From contig NZ_CP040272.1 in the NCBI RefSeq assembly GCF_013393905.1, forward strand, positions 6,829,501 to 6,893,500: DNA of 64,000 bases, written 5' to 3'. The notes beneath the pieces are model-generated. The model was given only the letters and a program-made list of their open reading frames with translations. It was not told where the DNA came from and searched no databases. How positions within the stretch are numbered: the first letter of the stretch is position 1; every line of letters begins with the position of its first letter. Made by a program: the position numbers and the translations under genes. The stretch comes from Nostoc sp. C052. GTDB lineage: Bacteria; Cyanobacteriota; Cyanobacteriia; Cyanobacteriales; Nostocaceae. Shown in pieces: positions 26,715 through 37,000 of the stretch.

Positions 26715-27341
26715 TTGGTAGACACATTTATGTATTTACTTATCTTTACACAGTTTGGTTTTTTCACCTTGTTCTACTTAACTCAAGCGATACCGGATGT
26801 AATTTTTGGTGGTCTTCGTTCCGGGATTATGAGATATTCAATTCCTGTTTATTTAGGATGCCATTTAACTATGGCTTATTTATTAGCTCAAAAAACTATC
26901 ATATCTCCAAGGATGAAAATGCGTAAACATTTATGGAGGTTATTACTCCTTGGGTTAATTTTTCTACAAATCATCTCATGTGTGATTATTTTACCGAAAA
27001 AAACTTGGTGGAATAAAGCTTATAGTTCCGATAATATTCCGATGGCAAATATTATTAAGCAATCTAGAAATCCTTTAATTATTTGTTTAGAGTGCGGTAA
27101 AGATTCGGGTTGGGGAAATGTATTATCTATAAGTTACCTTCTAGAACCACAAACAAAATTTCAATTATTTCCTAGCACAAATATTAAACAAATTCCTGAT
27201 ACTTTTACTGATGTATTTTTCCTAAATGCTTCTGAAAAATTACAAGATATATTGAAAAAAGAACATGACTGGAACATAGCTTTAGTTTTCAAGCACAGTC
27301 AATCTCTATGGAAGTTAAAATTAAGTACAGGGAATAAATGA
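26715..27341 (+). pseudogene. GT39-type membrane glycosyltransferase, 3' part
   Basis: The C-terminal piece of the interrupted gene. Native sequence resumes at 26721 (DTFMYLLIFTQFGFFTLFYL). The family-typical IPDVIFGGLRSGIMRYSIP is followed by TM helices and a soluble tail. The TTG at 26715 is not a natural start. It is probably not expressed unless the IS provides transcription. Confidence 0.82.
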
Positions 27342-27461
27342 ATAATATACCAAAAAGCTTACTAGATAAGTATTTGAAGCTATCTTACCCCTGGTGTCAG
27401 CCATCCTATATCTACCCCGATTAACAAACGCAATTAATTGCGTCTCTACAAGTTAACCATG

Positions 27462-28766
27462 TCACTTAAAAATCAAATCTAATCGCTGCTGAGTTACTTT
27501 GAGTGATTCTGCTGGCGAACTTTTGCCCAACAATACAGATTCAATGGCCCGACCTACACTGTCAGAAATACGATTGTAACCAGGAAATATTGGACGCGAT
27601 CGCCCGTATTTAGTTTGATCTAAAAATACCTTCAACTGTGGAATTTTTTTGATAAAATCCTGATACTTTTGACTTTCACGAGACTTCAAATTAACTGGTA
27701 AATAGCCAGTTCCCAATGCTAATTCTGTCTGAAATTCTTCACTTAAAGCATATTCGACAAACTTAAATGCTGCTCTTTGGCGTTCTAGTGTAGTTTTGAA
27801 AAAGAAGAGATTCTCACCGCCAATAATAGTAGCAGGTTTCTGCCCAACCGGAATGGGAAAAACATCAAAATCGACACCAGTCTTTTGAAATTCTCCCAGA
27901 TTCCAAGGGCCATTTAATTGCATTGCAACTTTGCCAGTCAGCAAGTCATCTGTTTCATAACCTCGTTCCGGCCCAGATAAAATAGCGGAACCATCCGTAA
28001 TTAAATTGCGCCAGAATTGCAAAGCTGCGATCGCCCCTTGATTATCTTCCAAATTTACTGCTGCGGCATTTTGTGAATCATCACTCACCAAATCACCGCC
28101 ACCACTCCACATAAACGGTAGCCAGGTGAATACTGTAAATTCTCCCTTCCCCAAAGGCAGAAACATCCCATATTGATCGGTTCGACCATCACCATTGGTA
28201 TCACGAGTTAATTTTTTTGCAACTTGCCCAAACTCCTGCCAAGTCCTGGGTAATTCAGTAATTCCCGCAGCCTTAAACAAACTCGGACGATAAAAAATAC
28301 CAACGTTATTCGTAGCAAAGGGCACAGACCAAATCTTACCGTTGTATTTCATTGATCCATACAAAGCTGGGTCAATTTCGGCTTTTACTGGAGATTTTTC
28401 GAGCATTTCATCCAAAGGTAAAAGCGCATCGAGTTCTACTAATTGACCTGCGATCGTCGGATTGTACCACAACAAATCTGGGGGTGCATTTCCTACCACC
28501 GCCGCTAAAATCTTGGGCGTTTGCTGATCCTGTTGCCCAATATAAAGCGACTCTACTTGAATATCTGGTTGGGATTGATTAAACTTATCCACCAACTTTT
28601 GCAGCACATCGCGATTTGGCGGCGGATTGACACCTTGCCAAAGAGTTAAATGAATTACTTTATCTTCCTTAATACCAGGTAAGATACTTTGACATCCAAC
28701 TAAAGCTAGTATGCCCACCAATAACACAAGCAGTAAGCTCCGAAGGTAGCGTGACACTTTCTTCAT
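27462..28766 (-). CDS. Sugar ABC transporter substrate-binding lipoprotein
   Basis: 434 residues from Met at 28766; a longer frame exists, but a lipoprotein signal starts here (basic MKKVSRYLRS, Leu/Val core, lipobox ALVGC with Cys25). The mature part is a family 1 solute-binding protein: VIHLTLWQGV, FNQSQPDIQVE, LPRTWQEFGQVAKKLTRD, and YEVEYAL-type helices near FVEYALSEEFQ. It would bind a sugar or oligosaccharide outside the inner membrane. No permease or ATPase gene is adjacent, so partners lie elsewhere. It is divergent from yebC. Confidence 0.87.
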   Translation of the reverse strand: MKKVSRYLRSLLLVLLVGILALVGCQSILPGIKEDKVIHLTLWQGVNPPPNRDVLQKLVDKFNQSQPDIQVESLYIGQQDQQTPKILAAVVGNAPPDLLWYNPTIAGQLVELDALLPLDEMLEKSPVKAEIDPALYGSMKYNGKIWSVPFATNNVGIFYRPSLFKAAGITELPRTWQEFGQVAKKLTRDTNGDGRTDQYGMFLPLGKGEFTVFTWLPFMWSGGGDLVSDDSQNAAAVNLEDNQGAIAALQFWRNLITDGSAILSGPERGYETDDLLTGKVAMQLNGPWNLGEFQKTGVDFDVFPIPVGQKPATIIGGENLFFFKTTLERQRAAFKFVEYALSEEFQTELALGTGYLPVNLKSRESQKYQDFIKKIPQLKVFLDQTKYGRSRPIFPGYNRISDSVGRAIESVLLGKSSPAESLKVTQQRLDLIFK

Positions 28767-28969
28767 TTTTCGCTTGGCATGGCGAGGAGGGTTAAAGAAA
28801 TCGTGCATAATATTCATTAGATTGGCTATGGCAAAAGAGGAGGCAGGAGTTTTTAAATTTTTAATTTTTAATTGATTTCTCCCCACTCACTTTTACTAAA
28901 TGCAGCTTTGCATCGGTGTAAAAGTTAGGTATATCCTAATCTTGAATAGAGTTTTGATAATTTCAAATT

Positions 28970-29728
28970 ATGGCAGGACATAGTAAATGGGCAAATATTA
29001 AGCGCCAGAAGGCGGTAGTAGATGCAAAAAAGGGAAAAACTTTCACTCAGTTATCCAGGGCGATTATTGTTGCAGCTAGAAGCGGTGTACCAGATCCAGC
29101 TTTGAATTTTCAACTTCGCACGGCAATTGACAAGGCAAAGGCTGCGAGTATCCCTAATGATAATATTGAACGAGCGATCGCTAAAGGTGCAGGCACTTTT
29201 GGCGGAGATAATGCGATCTTTGAAGCGATTCGCTACGAAGGTTACGGACCTGGTGGTGTAGCAATTTTAATCGAAGCCCTCACAGATAATCGCAATCGCA
29301 CTGCTGCTGACTTGCGTGTAGCTTTTAGTAAAAATGGTGGCAATCTTGGTGAAACAGGTTGCGTTAGCTGGATGTTTGACCAAAAAGGCGTTTGTGTTGT
29401 CCAGGGTGTGGTTGACGAAGAACAGCTTTTAGAAGCATCCCTCGAAGGCGGTGCCCAGTCTTATGAGATGATTGAAGATGAGATGGCTGAGGTATTTACT
29501 GACATCGGAAATTTAGAAACCCTTAGCCAGTCACTCAAAGAGCAAGGTATTAAGGTAGTTGATGCCGAATTGCGCTGGATTCCTAGTAATAGTGTAGAAG
29601 TTACCGATCTCAATCAGGCGCGATCGCTTTTCAAGCTAATTGATACTCTAGAAGGATTGGATGACGTGCAAAATGTCACAGCGAACTTTGAAATAGCAGA
29701 AGAATTGATGGATATCAGCATTTATTAA
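28970..29728 (+). CDS. yebC: YebC/PmpR family regulator or translation factor
   Basis: A 252-residue protein with the hallmark start MAGHSKWANIKRQK, the acidic middle (GETGCVSWMFDQKGV) and the usual family length. YebC-type proteins bind DNA and regulate transcription in some bacteria; recent work on the family also points to help at difficult translation stretches. Intact, with a promoter region shared with the divergent lipoprotein gene. Confidence 0.92.
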   Translation: MAGHSKWANIKRQKAVVDAKKGKTFTQLSRAIIVAARSGVPDPALNFQLRTAIDKAKAASIPNDNIERAIAKGAGTFGGDNAIFEAIRYEGYGPGGVAILIEALTDNRNRTAADLRVAFSKNGGNLGETGCVSWMFDQKGVCVVQGVVDEEQLLEASLEGGAQSYEMIEDEMAEVFTDIGNLETLSQSLKEQGIKVVDAELRWIPSNSVEVTDLNQARSLFKLIDTLEGLDDVQNVTANFEIAEELMDISIY

Positions 29729-29952
29729 TCAAAATTAACACAAACATCAGATCAAATTACACTCACTTGGTTCTGATGTCAAAAATAGTACATTTTTATA
29801 AAAATACTAGCAAGTATTCTTACCACAGTATTGCACCTAAGTCCTATATCTACGGATGTAAAAATAGACATGAAAGCTTCATATCAATTACAAACTTATG
29901 ACATACGCCTATTGGATAGTTAGATTGTTGATTACCTGATGAGGATTTTTAA

Positions 29953-30144
29953 GTGAATAAGTTCGCTAAAGCTTTACTTTTGGCTCTGGTATTTGCTGCT
30001 CCTGTAACCGTTTTTGCATCTCAAGCTCAAGCTAAAGAAGTCCGTGTTGCTAGTGTAAAAAGTGCTAAAGTTCATCACAAGAGACATCACAAGACACATC
30101 ACAAGCGTCATGCTAAAAACCTAACTCATAAAACTCACGCATAA
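29953..30144 (+). CDS. Small secreted His/Lys-rich protein
   Basis: 63 residues starting at GTG 29953, with GAGG twelve bases upstream. A strong signal peptide (ALLLALVFAAPVTVFASQAQA) leaves a mature part of about 35 residues made of His and Lys runs (HHKRHHKTHHKRH). Such a peptide could bind metal ions or anionic polymers in the periplasm; this is inference. A strong terminator follows at 30231. Confidence 0.7.
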   Translation: MNKFAKALLLALVFAAPVTVFASQAQAKEVRVASVKSAKVHHKRHHKTHHKRHAKNLTHKTHA

Positions 30145-30230
30145 ATAGTTACTATTAGTCGTAAAAGTTTCTAGTAGCTCCGTAATAAAGTTTAGTGTTG
30201 GTTTATCTGAAAAATAATTGTATTATTTAA

Positions 30231-30267
30231 CTCCGCTGGAATCCCTACCAATCAGCGGGGTTTTTTT
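30231..30267 (+). terminator. Intrinsic terminator
   Basis: CTCCGCTG pairs with CAGCGGGG across a 14-base loop and is followed by seven T residues. It ends the small secreted-protein transcript. Confidence 0.88.
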
Positions 30268-30316
30268 ATTAACTTGCTCATGAGGACGCGATCGCGTAGA
30301 AATCAAAGTTAAGATT

Positions 30317-30697
30317 ATGAAAGCAGATTATTTAGAAGAATCACTTCTTCGTCAATTGGAGGAGCGTTTGCTTCAACCTGATGTCAGAAAATCAGCTAAA
30401 GATATCATGGACTTACTTGCTGATGAGTTCATTGAAATCGGAAGCTCAGGGCGTGTTTTCGATAAACAGCAAATAATCGAGAGCTTGCAAAATGAACCCA
30501 TAGAATCCCTGATTCAAAGATCGATCGCAGAATTTAAAACGTTAGTTTTAGCAACAGGGGTTATTTTAGTAACTTATCGTATAGTCAGAGATATATCTGG
30601 CGAACAGCCTGTGCATTCATTGCGAAGTTCCATCTGGAAATTGAACAACGATCAATGGAAAATGATCTTTCATCAGGGCACTTTAGTCAGAGAATGA
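30317..30697 (+). CDS. DUF4440/SnoaL-like (NTF2 fold) protein
   Basis: A 126-residue protein starting at ATG 30317. The helix-loop pattern (LLADEFIEIGSSGRVFDKQQI), the central strand LATGVILVTYRI and the closing SSIWKLNNDQWKMIFHQGT match DUF4440 proteins of the NTF2-like superfamily. These are small cone-shaped domains, enzyme-like or ligand-binding, with no common substrate. It is convergent with the RRM gene and shares a terminator with it. Confidence 0.8.
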   Translation: MKADYLEESLLRQLEERLLQPDVRKSAKDIMDLLADEFIEIGSSGRVFDKQQIIESLQNEPIESLIQRSIAEFKTLVLATGVILVTYRIVRDISGEQPVHSLRSSIWKLNNDQWKMIFHQGTLVRE

Positions 30698-30751
30698 TAT
30701 GTGCAGTATGATAAGTAACTAACCGAAATTATTTAGAGTCAATTTTTGTAC

Positions 30752-30787
30752 AGAAAAGGCTCAAGCATTCTTGCCTGAGCCTTTTCT
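30752..30787. terminator. Bidirectional intrinsic terminator
   Basis: AGAAAAGGCTCA and TGAGCCTTTTCT form a perfect 12-base-pair stem, with A- and T-rich ends that give a U tract in both directions. It lies between the convergent DUF4440 and RRM genes. Confidence 0.88.
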
Positions 30788-30819
30788 AGATGCAATTAAG
30801 TTACTTTCGTCTACTTAAC

Positions 30820-31137
30820 TTAGTAGCGGTTGTTGCGGTTGTAGCCGCCGCCACCGCCACGATTGCCACCACCAAAGGAACCACCACCTCTGTCTTCTCT
30901 AGGCTTGGCTTTATTTACTTTGAGGTCACGACCAAGCCATTCAGCACCATCAAGGGCTTCAATGGCTTTTGTTTCTTCATCTTCCGAATTCATTTCCACG
31001 AAAGCAAAGCCGCGTAAACGACCTGTTTCACGGTCTGTAGGTAGTTGAACACGTTTAACAGTACCATATTCTGCAAATACAGCACTCAACGCATCTTGTG
31101 TAACATCATAGGAGAGGTTACCAACGTAAATTGACAT
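30820..31137 (-). CDS. RRM-type RNA-binding protein (Rbp)
   Basis: 105 residues from ATG 31137, after GGAGACATTTG. One RRM fills residues 1-80, with RNP2 IYVGNL (3-8) and RNP1 RGFAFVEM (42-49). A short Gly-rich tail follows (GGGSFGGGNRGGGGG). This is the cyanobacterial Rbp family, several members of which are cold-induced and bind mRNA. The long 5' spacer (31138-31401) fits a cold-regulated leader, but no specific element was identified. Confidence 0.92.
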   Translation of the reverse strand: MSIYVGNLSYDVTQDALSAVFAEYGTVKRVQLPTDRETGRLRGFAFVEMNSEDEETKAIEALDGAEWLGRDLKVNKAKPREDRGGGSFGGGNRGGGGGYNRNNRY

Positions 31138-31401
31138 CAAATGTCTCCAAAATCATAAGTTTGTAGAGATTTAGATTTCGGAGAGAAGTCTGTAATACCA
31201 AAAGGAAAAAGCCTGTCAATACTAAAAACAAACACTGTCGCCGAATTAATTCTCATTTCACTTCCCATGATGACATAGCAACTAACTTTCTGGGTAAAAG
31301 TTTTAAAAACTGTTATAAAAAGTTATATGAGCAGTTGACAGCTAAGTGCTGGCTAGTGGCAAAATGGGTGAGGCTATAGCGAACCACACCCACGAGTTAA
31401 A

Positions 31402-31941
31402 CTAATCCACTCTCTTTTCTAAATATTGACCAATCATCAATTGTTCACCAGCACGAGAGATAATGGTTTGTCTGGTGCGGTATTTGCTGCCAATTAGCTT
31501 TAACTCTTCTTCAAAGACTGAACCGTTGTATTCAGTTCTCAAACACATGGTTTTAGGGTTGGAGAAATAATAGTGGGCGGTAACTGGTTTGGATATGGCA
31601 AAACCGCGATCGCGATATAGAATATTTCCCACAGCCCCAAATAATGTTGAACCTTGCGACTCTTTCCTGTCCTTCAGCAGATCCGTACTTTCCCATGTAA
31701 CTGCTGCACCACAGATTAAGCTACCCGTATCATACAAATCGTGCATCTGAGCTAGCTTTTGCAATTCATCACAACCCTGCTTGAGAAAATTGATCGTAAC
31801 TATACTCTCCATCTCCTTGGTTTCTCCCTGAGGTAGGCTGTAATAGCGTCGTTGCGATCGCCACTTACCCACAGATTCCTGGAAAAATTCGGAAATCTGG
31901 GCTTCGTCAGCGGTTTGTGCAATTTTTAGCAATGATGTCAC
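31402..31941 (-). CDS. Phycobiliprotein lyase, CpcS/CpeS family
   Basis: A 179-residue protein of the S/U-type chromophore lyase family. Signature stretches are ISEFFQESVGKWRSQRRYY, the strand FLKQGCDELQKL, LYRDRGFAISKPVTAHYYF, and the closing YRTRQTIISRAGEQLMIGQY. These lyases attach bilins to Cys84-type sites of phycocyanin, allophycocyanin or phycoerythrin subunits. The N-terminus is slightly longer than in the shortest members. Which of the several Nostoc paralogues this is cannot be told from here. Confidence 0.88.
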   Translation of the reverse strand: MTSLLKIAQTADEAQISEFFQESVGKWRSQRRYYSLPQGETKEMESIVTINFLKQGCDELQKLAQMHDLYDTGSLICGAAVTWESTDLLKDRKESQGSTLFGAVGNILYRDRGFAISKPVTAHYYFSNPKTMCLRTEYNGSVFEEELKLIGSKYRTRQTIISRAGEQLMIGQYLEKRVD

Positions 31942-32487
31942 TTGTAACTTTCCTAACTTAATATTTGGTGGTTCTAAATATATCGCCCTTTTTTTGGTTG
32001 TATATGCGATGTCTACGACGGGCTACGCCTACGCTTGTTCAAAATCTCACAGTGCCAAAAAAAGCAACTTATGTTTACTATTCTTAATATATTGGATTAA
32101 ACGTAAAAATTACCAATCATTTTGCTATGGCCAGCCTGGCGATGTCAGCCTAAGTATAGTTATTTAATACTGCCTATTTTAGAAACAGGGGCGTAAAACT
32201 CCCGTATCTTCAGTAAACGCGAGTCTTCTACTAAGGGCAGATTGCAAGAAATTTAAAAATATTTATACTGAGTTAAGAATTGCATCGGCAGCTTTTTAGC
32301 TGACGACTCAATGTAATGAGTTAAAGTGGTGAGAATTTTTTTGAAAAAAAGTAATTTTTGATACAAAATTCTGCAAGAAGATAGCTAGTTGACTCTCGCC
32401 GCTTTTCACTATTCATAATGTCTCAAAATTACTTGGTAATGCACGGCTGTTTAAACCCAAAAAGCTCCCCAAATACGAGAAAAATAA
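31942..32487. other. Intergenic region before the RND operon
   Basis: About 545 bases without a supported gene. It holds the second copy of the 29-bp dispersed repeat (32006-32034) and AT-rich sequence that must contain divergent promoters for the lyase and RND genes. No firm promoter was picked out. Confidence 0.5.
32006..32034. repeat. 29-bp dispersed repeat, copy 2
   Basis: The 29-mer starts GCGATGTCTACGACGGGCTA and ends CGCCTACGC. It is related to the copy at 17834-17862. Confidence 0.55.
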
Positions 32488-33936
32488 ATGATTTTGGACA
32501 GAAAGAAGCCGCACAAGCAGGTGAAAATCTCACCTTTGGCAGCCGCTAACCAGGTAATTAATACCCAGTTAAATTCAGTTATGAAAACTGATGTGGCTGT
32601 TGTAGATACAAAGAGTAGCGTTGACACAAAGGGGTCTTCCCCTTTCGCAACCATATTATTAATTCCCTGTATGCTGGGCATAGGACTGCTGACAGCAAAT
32701 TGTGGAGCGCTCCCCAAGGAAGAAGTAGCTGATGCCCAATCTCAAAGTCCTGGTAGTGGACAACGTGGTGGTGCAACGGCTGTAGATGCAGCGATCGCTC
32801 GAACTGATACGCTGCAAACACAACCAGAATACACAGGTAATACAACACCTTTTCGGATTGTATCAGTGCGATCGCAAGTAGAAGCCCGGTTGTTGGCTTT
32901 GAACCTTGATGTTGGCGATACAGTAAAGCTTGGGCAAAATGTCGGGCAATTAGATGATGCCATCCTTTCGACCCAATTAAAGCAAGCAGAAGCAGAACTA
33001 GCAGCCCTGAAATCAGAAGTAGCGAGGGCAACTAATCAGGTAAGCAATGCCCGTGCAGACGTTGAACGGGCGCGGTTAGAAGTAGTACAAGCTCAAGCAG
33101 ACTCAGAACGGCAACAGAATCTATTCAAAGCTGGAGCGATCGCTGAACAAACTGCCCAGCAAGCACGTACCCAGGCAAAAACAGCTGCCCAAGCATTGCG
33201 GGCAGCCCAGGAACAAGTTCGGACAGAACAGCAAGCCGTCGCTGCCGCCCAAGGTAGAGTACTTGCCCAACAAGCATTGGTTGCTCAAACCAAAGAGCGT
33301 AGGTCTTATGCTCGATTGACATCTCCCATCACTGGCGTAGTCACAGAAAAGGTGACAGAACCAGGCAACCTACTGCAAGCAGGTAGCGAAGTCTTGAAAA
33401 TTGGCGACTTTAACCGTGTCAAAGTTGTTGTGCAAGTTTCCGAATTAGAACTAGCACAAATTCAAGTTGGGCAGTCTGTACAAGTCCGTTTAGATGCCTT
33501 CCCCAAAGAAACATTAATTGGCAGAGTTACACGCATTTCTCCAGCTGCCGATGCCACAGCCCGCTTGATACCTGTGGAAGTAGTGATTCCTAACACTCAA
33601 GCCAAGATTGGCAGCGGATTACTGGCGCGGGTCAATTTTCAAACCCAGACTCAACAGCGGGTAGTAGTGCCGCAAACAGCGATTCAAAAACAAGCAGGGG
33701 CAGCAAAGAGAGCAGAAAAAGAGCAAGAAAACCCATCAGGGACGCTATTTGTGGTGAAAGACACAGAAGGCAAGACGAAAGTAGCGACGCGTGCAGTTAC
33801 TTTAGGACAAAGGGCTGATGGGAGAGTGGAAATTTTATCCGGTTTGCAAGCAGGAGAGCGCTACGTTGTTCGGAGTGGTAAGCCGTTAAAAGAAGGTGAC
33901 ACTGTGAGTCTTTCAATTCTTTCAGAAAAGCAATAG
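32488..33936 (+). CDS. RND efflux membrane fusion (periplasmic adaptor) protein
   Basis: 482 residues. After a polar N-terminus there is a hydrophobic segment ending in a lipobox-like LLTANCGAL (about residue 70), so it may be a lipoprotein. A short N-terminal stretch and a later Met (32581) make the exact start uncertain. Then come a lipoyl half (VGDTVKLGQNVGQLD), a long Ala/Gln/Glu coiled-coil hairpin (about 165-265), the second lipoyl half (SPITGVVTEKVTEPGNLL), a beta-barrel and the C-terminal domain (LSGLQAGERYVVRSG). It bridges the RND pump encoded 68 bases downstream to an outer-membrane channel encoded elsewhere. Confidence 0.88.
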   Translation: MILDRKKPHKQVKISPLAAANQVINTQLNSVMKTDVAVVDTKSSVDTKGSSPFATILLIPCMLGIGLLTANCGALPKEEVADAQSQSPGSGQRGGATAVDAAIARTDTLQTQPEYTGNTTPFRIVSVRSQVEARLLALNLDVGDTVKLGQNVGQLDDAILSTQLKQAEAELAALKSEVARATNQVSNARADVERARLEVVQAQADSERQQNLFKAGAIAEQTAQQARTQAKTAAQALRAAQEQVRTEQQAVAAAQGRVLAQQALVAQTKERRSYARLTSPITGVVTEKVTEPGNLLQAGSEVLKIGDFNRVKVVVQVSELELAQIQVGQSVQVRLDAFPKETLIGRVTRISPAADATARLIPVEVVIPNTQAKIGSGLLARVNFQTQTQQRVVVPQTAIQKQAGAAKRAEKEQENPSGTLFVVKDTEGKTKVATRAVTLGQRADGRVEILSGLQAGERYVVRSGKPLKEGDTVSLSILSEKQ

Positions 33937-34004
33937 TAGGGTGAGCAATAACCACCATCCCAAAGAAAAAAGTACTCAGTAGTCAGCACTTATCACTTAG
34001 TATC

Positions 34005-37000
34005 ATGCAACAGGCAAACAATAATAATGGCAATGGCGGATTTAGCCTTAGTGCGATCGCTATCCGCCAACACATTGGCACACTCATGCTTACTGTGGCA
34101 GTAATTGTCATTGGCGTATTTTTTCTCACAACGATCCAAGTCGATCTTCTACCGTCAATTACCTATCCCCGAATTGGGGTTCGACTAGAAGCCCCTGGTA
34201 TTTCACCAGAAGTAGCAGTAGATGAAATCACCAGACCTTTAGAAGAAGCTTTAGCAGCAACCGAGAATGTAGTACAAGTTTTTTCTCGCACCCGTGAGGG
34301 ACAGGTAAGCCTCGATTTATACTTCCAACCAGGGGGCGATATTGACCAAGCCCTAAACGATGCTACTGCTGCTTTCAACCGAGGTCGAGGACAACTACCA
34401 GATACGATAGAGGAGCCGCGCTTATTTAAAGTCGATCCCTCCCAATTGCCAGTTTATGAATTGGCGCTGACATCTCCTTCATTGCCAGGGAAAGATTTAC
34501 GCGTATTTGCTGATGAAGAGTTAACCCGTGAACTCAGTGTCGTGCCGGGAGTAGCTTCAGTTGATGTATCTGGCGGTGCAGAAGAAGAAGTACGGGTGCT
34601 TGTTGACTTGAACCGATTGCAAGCCTTGGGTGTCGGGTTAAATGATGTCTTAGATGAATTAACAGCCCGTAACCAAGATACTTCTGGTGGCCGGATTCTG
34701 GGGCAAAATTCCGAGCCATTAACTCGGACTGTCGGACGCTTCCAAAATGCCAAGGAAATTGAAAACCTTTCCTTAGAAGTTTCCTCCCCTGCCTCCCCTG
34801 CTTCCCCTGCTTCCTCTACCTCTCCTGCACCTTCCCGCCGCGTCTACTTGCGAGACTTTGCAGAGGTAATTGACGATACAGAAGAACAACGAGTATTTGT
34901 TTACCTTAACCGTCAGCCTGCGGTAAAATTTTCAATTCAAAAGCAGCCTGAAGCCAACACAATCACAGTTGTAGATGCTGTTAAGCGGCGAATTGAACAA
35001 TTACGGCAATCGGGTTTAATTCCAGCAGATATGACCTTGAGCCCCACCACAGATGAATCTGTCTTCATTCGTAATTCTTTAAATGATGTCATCTTTTCGG
35101 GAATTTCTGGGGCATTGTTAGCAGCAGCAGCAGTATTGTTATTTTTGGGATCGTTCAGGCAAACATTTATTATCAGTTTGACGATTCCGCTGTGTACTTT
35201 GGCAGCGATCGCTTTAATGAGAATATTTGGTTTAACCTTGAATGTTTTTAGTTTGGCAGGTCTGACATTAGGAGTCGGTCAAGCAATTGATACATCGGTT
35301 GTGATCTTGGAGAACATTTCCGAGAAAACAGGCATGACTCCTAATCAGAGAGAGATGGATGCAGGGGAGCAGGGGAGCAGAGGAGCAGAGGAGCAGAGGA
35401 GAAATTCAAGATTCTTTATTGATAGTGCGATCGCAGCTTCCCAAGAAGTAGAATCTGCTTTAGTTGCTGCTACAGGTGCCAACTTAGTTTCTGTAGTGCC
35501 ATTCCTCTTGATTGGCGGCTTTATTGCACTGCTATTTAATGAACTGATTCTGACAATTAGCTTCGCAGTCGCAGCATCCCTTGTTGTCGCCATCACAGTA
35601 GTACCGATGCTGTCTTCTCGACTTTTGGGAATTCGCTGGTCTAGTCGGATTAGTGAATTTTGGCTGCTTAGACAGTTTAATCACCGATTTGAAGATGCTA
35701 CGCGGGGATACGGTAACTTCTTAACCAAGGTTTTACGCTATCGACTCCTCGTCGTTATCGCCGCTTTGCTAATTTTAGGCGGCAGTAGCTTCTTTATGTT
35801 TGGTCAAATTCCCCAAGAAATTTTACCCCGCATCAGTACTGGTCAAGCCACCTTGAGAGCGCAGTTTCCGCCCGGTACACCTTTAGCAACTTCGGAAAAA
35901 GTTATGCAAATTGTCGATGACATTTTGCTCAAACAACCAGAAACCGAGTCCGCTTTCACAACTGTGGGTGGTAATTTATTTGGTAGTAGTACTACAGAAA
36001 ATCCTTTACGTGCCAGTAGCACCATCAATCTAAAACCAGGCACAGATGTCGAAGCCTTCGTCAAAAAAGTAACTCAGGAATTTAACAAACTCAACTTAGC
36101 AGGAATTCTGCTGCGCCTCAATCCTGGTCAGGTGCGGGGTTTAATCTTGAGTAATTCTCCAGTGCAAGGGTCAGAAGTTGACGTGATTCTGCAAGGTGAG
36201 AATGAAGAAAACTTAACCCAAGCAGGCGCACAAGTACTGCAAGCATTGCAAGAAAGGGCAAAATTAGCAACATTCCGACCAGATGCCGACCCCCGACAAC
36301 CAGAAATCCAAATTCGCCCTGACTGGGAGAGGGTTTCAGCTTTAGGATTGAGCGCCGGGCAAATTGGTGCAACAGTTCAAACAGCAATTGAAGGTTCAGT
36401 TCCCACGCAAATTCAACGCGGTAATCGTTTAGTTGATGTGCGGGTACAGCTAAATAAAGAAGCGATTCAACGTCCTTCCCAACTAGAACAATTACCGCTA
36501 TTTACAGAAAACAATCAGCTAATCCGGCTTTCAGATGTGGCGAAAATTCAAGAAGGTCAAGCGCCTGGTGAGGTGCAACGAATTAATCAACGCCAAGCTT
36601 TTATTGTGGCAGGAAATCTCAGCGAGGGAGCTAGTCTTGGTGAAGCGATCGCAGAAGTAAACAAGGTACTAAAGGATGTAGACTTACCCGAAGGCGTTTC
36701 AATTGTGCCTAGTTCTGCTCAAGAAACTAATCAGCAACTTCAGGATGCTTTAAAAACTTTGGGAGCGTTGGCGACGTTCTTAATTTTTGTAGTCATGGCG
36801 GTACAATACAATTCACTAATTGACCCATTGGTAATTATGTTCACCGTACCACTAGCGTTAGCTGGAGGAATTTTTGGACTTTACATTACCCAAACGGCAA
36901 TTGGTGCAACTGTAATTGTTGGTGTCGTCCTGCTAGTAGGAATTGTGGTGAATGCAGGGATTCTCATGGTGGAACTAGCAAACCAAATTCGGGACGAAGA

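Larger units (their letters stand above)
25608..26718 (-). mobile_element. IS630-family insertion sequence
   Basis: About 1.1 kb containing a two-frame transposase on the minus strand. The ends were placed by the host gene: a TA at 25606-25607 and another at 26719-26720 fit the TA target duplication of IS630 elements, and excision restores the host frame. The left end begins AGTAAGTCGTGG. The right end, read inward, begins CCAAGGTAACAGGGG and matches it only weakly, so terminal repeats are poor or the right end is altered. Confidence 0.75.
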
